Of a stretch of DNA of 64,000 bases, positions 27,897 through 35,462 are shown piece after piece; position 1 is the stretch's first letter, and every line of letters begins with the position of its first letter. The stretch is from Ilumatobacter sp. Its GTDB lineage: Bacteria > Actinomycetota > Acidimicrobiia > Acidimicrobiales > Ilumatobacteraceae. The notes beneath the pieces are model-generated. The model worked only from the letters and a program-made list of their open reading frames with translations. It did not search any database and was not told the DNA's origin. Location of the stretch: contig NZ_JASJCS010000003.1 in assembly GCF_030065885.1 (NCBI RefSeq), forward strand, positions 16,262 through 80,261, in the 5' to 3' direction. The position numbers and the translations under genes were made by a program.

Positions 27897-28520
27897 TCAC
27901 CGGTCGATCGCCCAGGTGGCCACCGTCGACCGGATGCCGTCGAGCATCGCTCGGGCGGCAGCGGCGCCGGCGTGCCGTGCGGACAGGTTGGCGCCGATGA
28001 TCGCGCCGGTCGCGGTCTTGGCCATCGCCTCGACGTGCTCGGGGCGCACTTCGTTGCGATCGGCCGCGCGTTGCAGCGCGGCGAGCAGGCCGTCCTCGAG
28101 GCCCGTCAGGTACCGATTCGTCTGGTCGACGTCGCGGCCCGGGGAGCCGAGGTCGTTGACGATGAAGCAGCCTGCGGGATTCCGCTGCGAGGTGATCTGG
28201 TCGCTGAGGCGATCGACGAACTCGACGATGTCGGCCAGCCCGGCAGTGCCGTGGTCGAGTGGCTCGAACAGCATGCGCTCGACCTCGTCGACGTACAGCG
28301 CTGCGGCTGCTCGGTGGAGGCCGTCCTTGCCGTCGAAGCTGTTGTACAGCGTCGACCTGTCGGCGCCGGTGGCCGCCTCGAGGTCGCTCAGCGTCGTGTC
28401 GGTGACGCCTCGCTCCCAGAACGCGCGCATCGCACCGGCAACGACCGCATCTCGGTCGAACGTGGGAGGTCGACCACGCCGGCGAGGCCCCGAGGTTGAT
28501 TTCTGTACCACGTCGTGCAT
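27897..28520 (-). CDS. TetR-family regulator
   Basis: A TetR repressor of about 207 residues. RRRGRPPTFDRDAVV leads into the DNA-binding domain, with recognition helix ADRSTLYNSFDGKDGL; the C-terminal ligand domain has a single Cys in PAGCFIVN. It is divergent from the haloalkane dehalogenase gene. ATG 28520 lies on a -10-like TATTAT (28519-28524 on this strand), so a leaderless GTG at 28511, seven bases after that box, is a credible alternative start. It most likely binds the CCACGT-centred sites at 28507 and 28539. Confidence 0.85.
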   Translation of the reverse strand: MHDVVQKSTSGPRRRGRPPTFDRDAVVAGAMRAFWERGVTDTTLSDLEAATGADRSTLYNSFDGKDGLHRAAAALYVDEVERMLFEPLDHGTAGLADIVEFVDRLSDQITSQRNPAGCFIVNDLGSPGRDVDQTNRYLTGLEDGLLAALQRAADRNEVRPEHVEAMAKTATGAIIGANLSARHAGAAAARAMLDGIRSTVATWAIDR

Positions 28521-28523
28521 AAT
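28496..28523 (+). promoter_or_regulatory. Promoter of haloalkane dehalogenase
   Basis: A -35 box TTGATT (28496-28501), 16-bp spacer and -10 box CATAAT (28518-28523) predict transcription from about 28530, leaving a short leader with GAAAGGA before the ATG at 28574. The AT patch is exceptional for this GC-rich sequence. Operator-like ACCACGTCGTG (28507-28517) fills the spacer. Prediction by eye. Confidence 0.6.
28507..28517. promoter_or_regulatory. TetR operator O1
   Basis: ACCACGTCGTG, containing the odd-centred inverted repeat CACG-T-CGTG. Ten of eleven bases match O2 at 28540-28550. It sits between the -35 and -10 of the dehalogenase promoter and over the tetR start, an ideal position to repress both genes. 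Confidence 0.55.
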
Positions 28524-28538
28524 AGCCGGAGACATTTG

Positions 28539-28550
28539 CACCACGTGGTG
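28539..28550. promoter_or_regulatory. TetR operator O2
   Basis: A perfect 12-bp palindrome, CACCACGTGGTG, about ten bases downstream of the predicted dehalogenase transcription start and upstream of tetR. It shares ACCACGT(C/G)GTG with O1. Binding would block both divergent transcripts. Confidence 0.65.
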
Positions 28551-28573
28551 GAAAACGACCGAAAGGACCATCG

Positions 28574-29476
28574 ATGGCACCGGCACCCTCCTCAGCGTTC
28601 CCGTACGAATCGCGGTTCGTCGACGTGCTCGGCTCGCGGATGCACTACGTCGAGGAGGGGCGGGGCGAGCCGATCCTCTTCGTCCACGGCAACCCGACGT
28701 CGTCGTACCTGTGGCGCAACGTCATCCCGTACGCGGCACCGCACGGCCGGGCGATCGCCCTCGACCTGATCGGGATGGGCAAGAGCGACAAGCCCGATCT
28801 CGACTACCGGTTCGTCGACCACCTCCGCTACGTGGAGGGGTTGATCGAGGCGCTCGACCTCCGGAACGTGACGCTGGTCCTGCACGACTGGGGCGGCGGA
28901 CTCGGACTGTCGTACGCCAGGCGTCATCCCGACAACGTCCGCGGCATCGCCTTCATGGAGGCGGTCATCAAGCCGATCGACTGGTCGGACGCGAACGCCG
29001 TCGAGCGATTCATGTTCGGCCGCATGCGCGACCCGGTGAAGGGCGACCGCATGAACCTCCAGAGGGCCTTCTTCCTCAAGCGGGTCATGCCGATGATGAT
29101 CCGTCGCCGACTCACCGCGGAGGAGAAGGCGGCCTACATGGCGCCCTACCCCACACCCGAGAGCCGCAAGCCGGTCGCGGTCTGGCCCCGCGAGATCCCC
29201 ATCTCGGGCGAGCCCGAGGACATGCACCGCGAGATCGACGCCAACTACGAGTGGTTCCAGACCGTCGATCTGCCGAAGCTCTTCCTGCACGCGCGGCCAG
29301 GTGTCATCTTCAAGCCGTCGGAGGCGGCGAAGATCCGCGCGTCGGTCGAGCACCTCGAATCGGTCGACGTCGGCAAGGGCAAGCACTACCTCCAGGAGGA
29401 CGTGCCCGACGCGATCGGGTCGGCGCTGAGCTCATGGCTCGAGACGACGGTCGGGTTGCGAGCAGGCACGACGTAG
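28574..29476 (+). CDS. Haloalkane dehalogenase
   Basis: A 300-residue alpha/beta-hydrolase of the haloalkane dehalogenase family, subgroup II-like (LinB/DhaA type). The predicted pentad is complete: nucleophile Asp105 and halide-binding Trp106 (LHDWGGG), Asn40 in HGNPTSSYLW, acid Glu129 (FMEAVIKP) and base His271 (GKHYLQED). It hydrolyses carbon-halogen bonds in alkanes to give alcohol and halide in the cytosol. GAAAGGA precedes the ATG. Its own divergent TetR gene suggests substrate induction. Substrate range is not predictable from sequence. Confidence 0.93.
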   Translation: MAPAPSSAFPYESRFVDVLGSRMHYVEEGRGEPILFVHGNPTSSYLWRNVIPYAAPHGRAIALDLIGMGKSDKPDLDYRFVDHLRYVEGLIEALDLRNVTLVLHDWGGGLGLSYARRHPDNVRGIAFMEAVIKPIDWSDANAVERFMFGRMRDPVKGDRMNLQRAFFLKRVMPMMIRRRLTAEEKAAYMAPYPTPESRKPVAVWPREIPISGEPEDMHREIDANYEWFQTVDLPKLFLHARPGVIFKPSEAAKIRASVEHLESVDVGKGKHYLQEDVPDAIGSALSSWLETTVGLRAGTT

Positions 29477-29494
29477 CGGTCGTGCGGGGCCGAC

Positions 29495-30961
29495 TCAGCG
29501 CTGTGGCTGCGGCAGCCCCGGTCGGTCGACCACCACGGCAACGCCGTCTCGCCGCTCATCGCCGGCACCCGACAGCTCGCCGTCGACCGATCGACGAGCA
29601 GCGTGGACGCCTCCGAAGAAGAGGTCCGGTCGTGCCCAGCCCCGGTGATCCGGGAACGCCTCGGTCAGCCGCGTGCGCTGCTCGTCGTCGAACCGGTCCT
29701 CGAACTCGAGGCGACCGCGCTCGACGTGGAGCCGAGGTGCTGCGACGGCGTCGGCCAGGTCGGCGCGATCGACGCACAACCGGACCAGGAACTGCGCGAT
29801 CGCCGAGCGGATGCGGTTGGAACCGCCCGAGCCGAGCACCGTCAGGCTGCCGTCGGCCCCCTCGACGATCGTCGGGCACATCATCGACGAGAGCCGCGTC
29901 GCGGTCGGCCAGTCGTCCGGGCCGTGAGCGTTGACGTCCTCCTCGCCGAGCACGTTGTTGAGCATGAAGCCGAACTCGCCCACGAGCGCACCGTTGCCCT
30001 CGCCGTTCGAGACCGTCACCGCACATGCGTGACCCGCGGCGTCGATCACCGAGACGTGCGTCGTGCCGCGCTGGCGCACGACCAAGCCGTTGAGGTCGTC
30101 GAGTGCGGCGCGACTGCGCGCCTCGCCGGTCGCCGCGATCGCGTTCGCCAGCGCGACCGGGTCGTGCGCGCGCAGCTGGTGGAGCGTGTGTGCCACCAGC
30201 GTGCCGCCCGCGGCCGGCAGCGGGTTGAGGTGGACGGTGTCGCCCGCGAGGTCGACGGTCAGGGGCGGCCGCTCGATCGCCTCGTAGGCGGCGAGGTCGT
30301 GCGCCGTCAGGTGGCCGGCGTCGGCCTGCGCGGCGACGCATGCATCGCCGACCCCGCTGCCGGCGAACCCGTCGGTCGCCATCAGCTCGAGGGCGTCGGC
30401 CAGTCCCGGGTTCCGGAACGAGTCGCCGGGCGCGAGCAACGACCCACCGGGTGCGAAGAGCTCCGCCGCAGCTGGCGTCGCCCGGAGGATCGGTTCGACC
30501 ACGGTGGCGAGATGGTGCTGGAAGGGCGTGACCGTGACGCCGCCTCGGGCGGCGGCGGCCGCAGGTGCGAACAGGTCGGCGAGCGACCACGTCGCCCCGA
30601 TGCGATGCAGGGCTTCGATGCCGGCGAACAGGCCCGGTGTCGCCGCCGTGGCGGGACCGATGTGGAACGCCTGCGTGGCGGTGCCGAAGTCGGCGAACAC
30701 CTCGTGCACGCCGGCCCCGCTGGGCTGGCGCCGAGCGGCAGGGGTGTGCGAGAAGCAGTCGAGGAACGACACCGAGTCGCCGCGCCGGAAGGCGGCGAAG
30801 CCGCCGCCCCCCGGCGAGCACAGGATCGGCTCGCAGACGCACGCCATCGCGATCGCAGCGATCGCTGCATCGAACGCGGTGCCACCCGATCGGAGCACGT
30901 TGGCGGCAGCGCCCGCCGTGCGACGGTGACCCGCGGCGACGACACCCGGATGCGGACTCAC
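29495..30961 (-). CDS. Gamma-glutamyltransferase family protein
   Basis: A 488-residue Ntn-hydrolase of the gamma-glutamyltransferase family. GGTAFDAAIA, CSPGGGGFAAF and the self-cleavage site RGTTHVSVIDAAGHAC, with Thr as N-terminal nucleophile, are present; GSGGSNRIRSAIAQF follows in the small subunit. No signal peptide is seen, so it may act in the cytosol on glutathione, mycothiol or ergothioneine-type conjugates or on gamma-glutamyl amines. Slightly shorter than E. coli Ggt. GTG 30961 overlaps the preceding stop (GTGA). Confidence 0.88.
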   Translation of the reverse strand: MSPHPGVVAAGHRRTAGAAANVLRSGGTAFDAAIAAIAMACVCEPILCSPGGGGFAAFRRGDSVSFLDCFSHTPAARRQPSGAGVHEVFADFGTATQAFHIGPATAATPGLFAGIEALHRIGATWSLADLFAPAAAAARGGVTVTPFQHHLATVVEPILRATPAAAELFAPGGSLLAPGDSFRNPGLADALELMATDGFAGSGVGDACVAAQADAGHLTAHDLAAYEAIERPPLTVDLAGDTVHLNPLPAAGGTLVAHTLHQLRAHDPVALANAIAATGEARSRAALDDLNGLVVRQRGTTHVSVIDAAGHACAVTVSNGEGNGALVGEFGFMLNNVLGEEDVNAHGPDDWPTATRLSSMMCPTIVEGADGSLTVLGSGGSNRIRSAIAQFLVRLCVDRADLADAVAAPRLHVERGRLEFEDRFDDEQRTRLTEAFPDHRGWARPDLFFGGVHAARRSVDGELSGAGDERRDGVAVVVDRPGLPQPQR

Positions 30962-31467
30962 GCCGACGCCCGCTCGCCGGGTTCGTAGATCTCGGCCGCG
31001 GCTCCGTCGACGGCGGTGACCGCCTCGCGAACGCGGTGCTCGACCACCTCGGCCGACGATCCGTGTCCCTCGTCGAGCAGGTCGAACTCGTCGTCGAGCG
31101 ATGCGAGCCGCTCGACCAGCGGATGGCAGTCGTGGCCGAAGACGCGATGCACGTCGCCCGTCAGCGCCCGTGCCTGCTGCTCGCCGTTCCGGAACGGTGT
31201 CGTCATGGCCGCCGCGACGAGCACGTCGTGGCCGGGGTCGGTGACCTCGACGACGGGGACGCCGAGCTCCTCGAGCGCGGCTGGCAGCAGCTCGGCCAGC
31301 TCGACGTCGGCTTCGGTTCGCGTCAGCCCTGCGACACGGAGGAAGGTCGGCGACTCGACGCCGGCCACGAGCGCGTCGACGGCAGCGTCGACGACGGCGG
31401 CAGCCGACGACAGACCGCGACGCCAGAGTGCCACTGCGTCGAGCACGGATCGGAGTGCCGGATTCAT
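30958..31467 (-). CDS. Conserved-looking protein coupled to gamma-glutamyltransferase
   Basis: A 169-residue acidic, soluble, helix-rich protein I do not recognise. It starts MNPALRSVLDAVALWRRGL at ATG 31467; a longer frame to 31584 would collide with the divergent transporter promoter. It has one Cys-free hydrophobic core and a GHDCHPLVERL segment with possible metal-binding His and Cys. Its stop overlaps the GTG of the transferase gene (GTGA), so the two proteins are made together and it may be a partner or maturation factor. Confidence 0.6.
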   Translation of the reverse strand: MNPALRSVLDAVALWRRGLSSAAAVVDAAVDALVAGVESPTFLRVAGLTRTEADVELAELLPAALEELGVPVVEVTDPGHDVLVAAAMTTPFRNGEQQARALTGDVHRVFGHDCHPLVERLASLDDEFDLLDEGHGSSAEVVEHRVREAVTAVDGAAAEIYEPGERASA

Positions 31468-31555
31468 GAGCGCCGACAGGCTGGCCGAGATCGTCCCCTC
31501 TCGCAACCGGGAGGTATGTGTCCGCAGCTCCTCACGACCCGGCGTGCGACCGCGG

Positions 31556-31561
31556 TAGCGT
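31556..31561 (+). promoter_or_regulatory. Leaderless -10 box, DASS gene
   Basis: TAGCGT ends seven bases before GTG 31569. The same TANNNT-to-start spacing recurs at many genes in this window, supporting leaderless transcription and this start choice. Confidence 0.5.
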
Positions 31562-31568
31562 CGGAGCC

Positions 31569-32993
31569 GTGGCAGATCGTGCATCGTCGGATCGTTCCGG
31601 CCCGCCGATCACACTTCGCCAGGCGGGCATCGCACTGGCGGTGGCCTGGTTCGTCGTGGTCGTTGCGATCGGCGATGCCGGCGACCTGACCGGCGAGTCG
31701 AGTCGCATGCTGGCCGTGTTCGGCGCAGCCGTCATCTTGTGGATCACCGAGGCGATCCCGCTCGCGGCGACCTCGATCGGCGTGATCCTCGCCGAGATCC
31801 TCCTCATCTCCGACGAGGCCGTCGTGGGCCTCTCCGACGGTTACGACGCACCCGCCTACCAGAGCTTCTTCGCGACGTTGGCGCACCCGGTGTTGATGCT
31901 GTTCCTGGGGGGCTTCGTGCTCGCCGATGCGGCCGCCAAGTACCGGCTCGACCGCAACCTCGCAGGGGTCCTGCTGCGGCCGTTCGGCCGTTCCCCGCGG
32001 GCGCTCGTCGGTGGTCTGATGGCGATCACGGCGACGCTGTCGATGTTCATGTCGAACACCGCGACCACCGCTGCGATGATGGCGGTCGTGCTGCCCGTGG
32101 CCGCCGGGCTGGACGCCGCCGATCCGCTCCGGGTCAGCCTCGTGCTGTCGGTCCCCGTCGCGGCCAACGTCGGCGGCCTCGGCACGCCGGTCGGCTCGCC
32201 GCCGAATGCGATCGCGCTCGGCCGGCTGTCCGACGAGGGCATCGACGTCAATTTCCTCGAGTGGATGCTGCTCGGGGTGCCGGTCGCGATCGTCGCGCTG
32301 GCATCGGCCTGGGCGATCCTCGTGCGGCGGTACCCGGCCGGGATCGATCAGGTCGAGCTGTCGATCGGAGGCGCGTTCGATCGGAGCCGCGACGCGATGC
32401 TGCTGTACGTCGTGTTCGGCGCCACGGTGCTCGGCTGGATCACCGAGCCGTTCCACGGCATTCCGTCGTCGATCGTCGGATTCACACCCGTCGTGCTGTT
32501 GCTCGCCACCAAGGTCGTCGGCGTCGACGACCTCCGGCACATCAGCTGGCACGTGCTGTGGCTGGTCGGCGGTGGCATCGCGCTCGGCAACGGCGTCACC
32601 GCGACGGGACTCGACGACTGGCTCGTCGGACTGTTCGACTGGTCCTCGCTCAGTACGTTGTTGCTGCTGGCCGCGCTCGCGGCGCTGTCGATCGTGATGA
32701 GCACCCTGATCTCCAACTCGGCAACGGCCAACCTCGTGGTCCCGATCGGCGTCGGCCTGGCCACGTCGGCGGCGATCGATCTCGACCCGCTGCTCGCCGG
32801 CGTCGTGATCGCCATGTCGTGCTCGCTGGCGATGGCGCTTCCCGTGAGCACACCACCGAACGCGGTGGCCTACGCGACCGGCAACGTGGCGACCAGGGAC
32901 CTGGCGATCGTCGGGCTGCTCGTCGGTGCGATCGGCCTCGTCCTGGTCGTGCTCGTGGCACCACCGATCTGGGAGGCGGTGGGCCTGCTGTGA
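31569..32993 (+). CDS. DASS/SLC13-family anion:sodium symporter
   Basis: A 474-residue inner-membrane transporter of the divalent anion:Na+ symporter family, with about eleven hydrophobic segments. The two diagnostic SNT-type motifs are MSNTATTAAMM and ISNSATANLVV, which form the sodium and carboxylate sites. Likely cargo is a C4/C5 dicarboxylate, citrate or sulfate. GTG 31569 is favoured by the -10 box upstream; GTG 31518 would add 17 residues. Its stop overlaps the start of a sensor kinase (GTGA), so the transporter may feed the sensor or be its target. Confidence 0.88.
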   Translation: MADRASSDRSGPPITLRQAGIALAVAWFVVVVAIGDAGDLTGESSRMLAVFGAAVILWITEAIPLAATSIGVILAEILLISDEAVVGLSDGYDAPAYQSFFATLAHPVLMLFLGGFVLADAAAKYRLDRNLAGVLLRPFGRSPRALVGGLMAITATLSMFMSNTATTAAMMAVVLPVAAGLDAADPLRVSLVLSVPVAANVGGLGTPVGSPPNAIALGRLSDEGIDVNFLEWMLLGVPVAIVALASAWAILVRRYPAGIDQVELSIGGAFDRSRDAMLLYVVFGATVLGWITEPFHGIPSSIVGFTPVVLLLATKVVGVDDLRHISWHVLWLVGGGIALGNGVTATGLDDWLVGLFDWSSLSTLLLLAALAALSIVMSTLISNSATANLVVPIGVGLATSAAIDLDPLLAGVVIAMSCSLAMALPVSTPPNAVAYATGNVATRDLAIVGLLVGAIGLVLVVLVAPPIWEAVGLL

Positions 32994-34900
32994 GCGGCGA
33001 CGTCGTCATGCTCGTCGGCGGGAGCGACCGCGAGGTCGTCGAGTCGATCGCGGACGACGTGCGCGACCTGCTCGAGGGGCTCGTCGTGGTGGAGATCGTG
33101 AGCGGCGTCGCCGAGGCGATGGCCACCGTCGAGGCGGTGCGGGCCGCAGGCGGCATCGTGCCCCTCGCATTCGTCGCCGTCGACGTCGACGACGACGAGG
33201 GCATCGACGTGGTGCTGGCACTGCACGCCGACGACGAGATCGAACGCACTCGCAAGGTGCTGATCACGTCACGAGCCTCACTGCAGCGCGTCGACATCGC
33301 GCTGCAACGGGGAGCCGTCCACGGCATGCTCACGAGGCCATGGACGCGGCATGGCCTGCACCGTCTGGTCGACGCGCACCTCGCGACGTTCCTGGTCGAG
33401 TACGCACCCGAGCGGCTCGACGACTTCGGCGCCGTCATCGACGATGCCGAGCTCGAGCGGGCACGGACCCGCGTCGAGCAAGAGCGCGCCGCACCGACCG
33501 CAGCGGCCGAGGCCGAACACCCTCTGCTCGACAGCGACGTCGACGACGCGGCGGTCGAGGCGCAGATGGTCCGGCTCCTCGATCGGGCGCTCGGGCACCC
33601 GCCGCGGTTGCGGGTCGCGCCCGGCACGATCCTCATCGAGTCGGGCGAGGACGTGGGCGGCATCTACGTCGTCCTCGAGGGCATCGTGCAGCTCACATCA
33701 CTGACCGAGCAGGGGGAGCGGATCCTCCACGAGGACTCCACCGGCAGGATCCTCGGCCTCTTGTCGCTCGCCAGCCACCGGCGGGCGATGCTCCGCTGCA
33801 AGGCGGTCACCGACGTGCGGGCGATCCCCGTCAGCGTCGACCAGCTCGCCCGGGCGATCGACGCCGAGCCGGCGCTGGCCGGCCTGCTGACGCGCGTGCT
33901 GATCGGATCGCTGGCGCGTCGGCTGCGGCGCTCCGACGAGCTCCAGGTCGAGCTCGATCAGAGCCTGGCGGCGCTGTCCGAGGCGAGGGCGCAGCTGGTC
34001 GCCAGTGCCCGGTTCGCGACGCTCGGCGAGATGTCGGCCGGGATGGCGCACGAGCTGAACAACCCGACCGCCGCGCTGACCCGAGCGGTCGAGCACCTCG
34101 CCGACGACCTCGCGCTCGTCGTCGGCGACCCCGAGATCGTCGACCGGGTCCACCGGCAGCTCGACGCGCCATCGCAGTCGACGTCCGAGCAGCGTGCCCA
34201 TCGACGCTCGCTCGCCGACCGGCTCGGCGACCGACGGTTGGCCGAGCGGCTCGTCGGCATGGGCGTCACCGAACCGCGCGAGGCCCAGGCGCTGGCCCGA
34301 CTCGACGGGTCGACGCTGGACCGGCTCGAGGCCGCGGCTCGCCTCGGCAGGACGATCCGCAACACGACCAGCGCCGCCGAGCGGATCCGATCCCTGGTCG
34401 ACAGCCTCCGTGCCTATGCCCGCGGCGACGACGGTCGCGGCCCGGTCGCGGCCGACGTCGACGTGGCCGAGGGTGTCGACAACGCACTGCGTCTGGTGTC
34501 GCACCGGCTCGACGACGTCGAGGTCGAGCGTCACGTCGACGACGTGCCGAGCATCTCCGCGCGGCCCGGCGCGCTGCAGCAGGTCTGGACCAACCTGATC
34601 ACGAATGCCCTCGACGCCGTCGACGATCACGGCAGGATCGAACTGCGGGTCTCCCAGGCGGCGCCGCGCACGGTCCGGGTCGAGGTGATCGACGACGGCC
34701 CCGGCATTCCGACGCAGCTGCAGTCGAGGATCTTCGAGCCGAGATTCACCACGAAGAACGGTCGCGTCCAGTTCGGCCTCGGGCTCGGGCTGTCGATCGC
34801 TCGCCAGATCGTGGAGGAGCACCACGGCTCGATCACCGTCGAGAGTCGACCCGGCCGCACCCGTTTCGCCGTCGTCCTGCCCGTGGAGGGAAGCCCATGA
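32990..34900 (+). CDS. Hybrid sensor histidine kinase with cNMP-binding-like domain
   Basis: A 636-residue soluble kinase. Order: degenerate receiver (about 1-130, ending KVLIT and TRPW), linker, cyclic-nucleotide-binding-like jelly roll (about 206-290), coiled coil (315-340), DHp with phosphoacceptor His354 (GMAHELNNP), an insertion of roughly 80 residues between the DHp helices, and an ATPase domain with NLITNALDAV, DDGPGIP, FTTK and GLGLGLSIAR. The receiver lacks the acidic pair (GGSD) and has Arg where Lys is needed, so it is probably not phosphorylated. It has no membrane segment and may receive its input from the co-translated transporter. Confidence 0.87.
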   Translation: MSGDVVMLVGGSDREVVESIADDVRDLLEGLVVVEIVSGVAEAMATVEAVRAAGGIVPLAFVAVDVDDDEGIDVVLALHADDEIERTRKVLITSRASLQRVDIALQRGAVHGMLTRPWTRHGLHRLVDAHLATFLVEYAPERLDDFGAVIDDAELERARTRVEQERAAPTAAAEAEHPLLDSDVDDAAVEAQMVRLLDRALGHPPRLRVAPGTILIESGEDVGGIYVVLEGIVQLTSLTEQGERILHEDSTGRILGLLSLASHRRAMLRCKAVTDVRAIPVSVDQLARAIDAEPALAGLLTRVLIGSLARRLRRSDELQVELDQSLAALSEARAQLVASARFATLGEMSAGMAHELNNPTAALTRAVEHLADDLALVVGDPEIVDRVHRQLDAPSQSTSEQRAHRRSLADRLGDRRLAERLVGMGVTEPREAQALARLDGSTLDRLEAAARLGRTIRNTTSAAERIRSLVDSLRAYARGDDGRGPVAADVDVAEGVDNALRLVSHRLDDVEVERHVDDVPSISARPGALQQVWTNLITNALDAVDDHGRIELRVSQAAPRTVRVEVIDDGPGIPTQLQSRIFEPRFTTKNGRVQFGLGLGLSIARQIVEEHHGSITVESRPGRTRFAVVLPVEGSP

Positions 34901-35388
34901 CCGAGCTCGTCATCCTCGTCGTCGAGGACGAACCCGAGGTCCGGGCGGCGATCGTCCGCGACCTCGCGCCGCTGTCCGGCACGATCCGCGTCGACGAGGC
35001 CGACACCGTCGACGATGCGTTGGCCGCCCTCGAGGAGTGCACGGCCGCCGGTGATCGCGTCGGGCTGATCCTGGCCGATCACCGTCTGCCCGGCCGGAGC
35101 GGTGTCGACCTGCTCGTGTCGCTGCACGCCGAGCCGGCCACGAGGCCGATCAGGAAGGTGCTCATCACCGGGCAGGCGGGCCATCAGGACACGATCCGGG
35201 CGATCAACGACGCCGGCCTCGCCCACTACATCGCCAAGCCGTGGGAGCCGGACGACCTCCGGGCAACCGCGATCGACCAGCTGACCGACTACGTCATCGA
35301 CGAGGGCCTGGATCCGCTGGCGTTCGTCCAGGTGCTCGACGGACCGCGCCTGCTCGACGAGTACTCCAGGGCGAGTCGCTCGGACTGA
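34897..35388 (+). CDS. Receiver-only response regulator
   Basis: A 163-residue single-domain regulator. The acidic pocket is Glu10-Asp11, phosphoacceptor Asp61 (LADHRLPG), Thr91 (KVLITG) and Lys114 (AKPW). No DNA-binding output domain follows, so it acts through protein contacts, perhaps on the transporter or as a phosphorelay step. Segments KVLITGQA and AKPWEPDDL mirror the degenerate receiver at the kinase N-terminus, indicating that one arose by duplication. GGAGGG precedes the ATG, which overlaps the kinase stop (ATGA). Confidence 0.88.
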   Translation: MTELVILVVEDEPEVRAAIVRDLAPLSGTIRVDEADTVDDALAALEECTAAGDRVGLILADHRLPGRSGVDLLVSLHAEPATRPIRKVLITGQAGHQDTIRAINDAGLAHYIAKPWEPDDLRATAIDQLTDYVIDEGLDPLAFVQVLDGPRLLDEYSRASRSD

Positions 35389-35462
35389 ACCGACCAGTTG
35401 GCCTCTCGGACCCCGCGCCGGCACCGTCGGCCGTCCAGACGGTCGTGTTAACTGGACACGCG

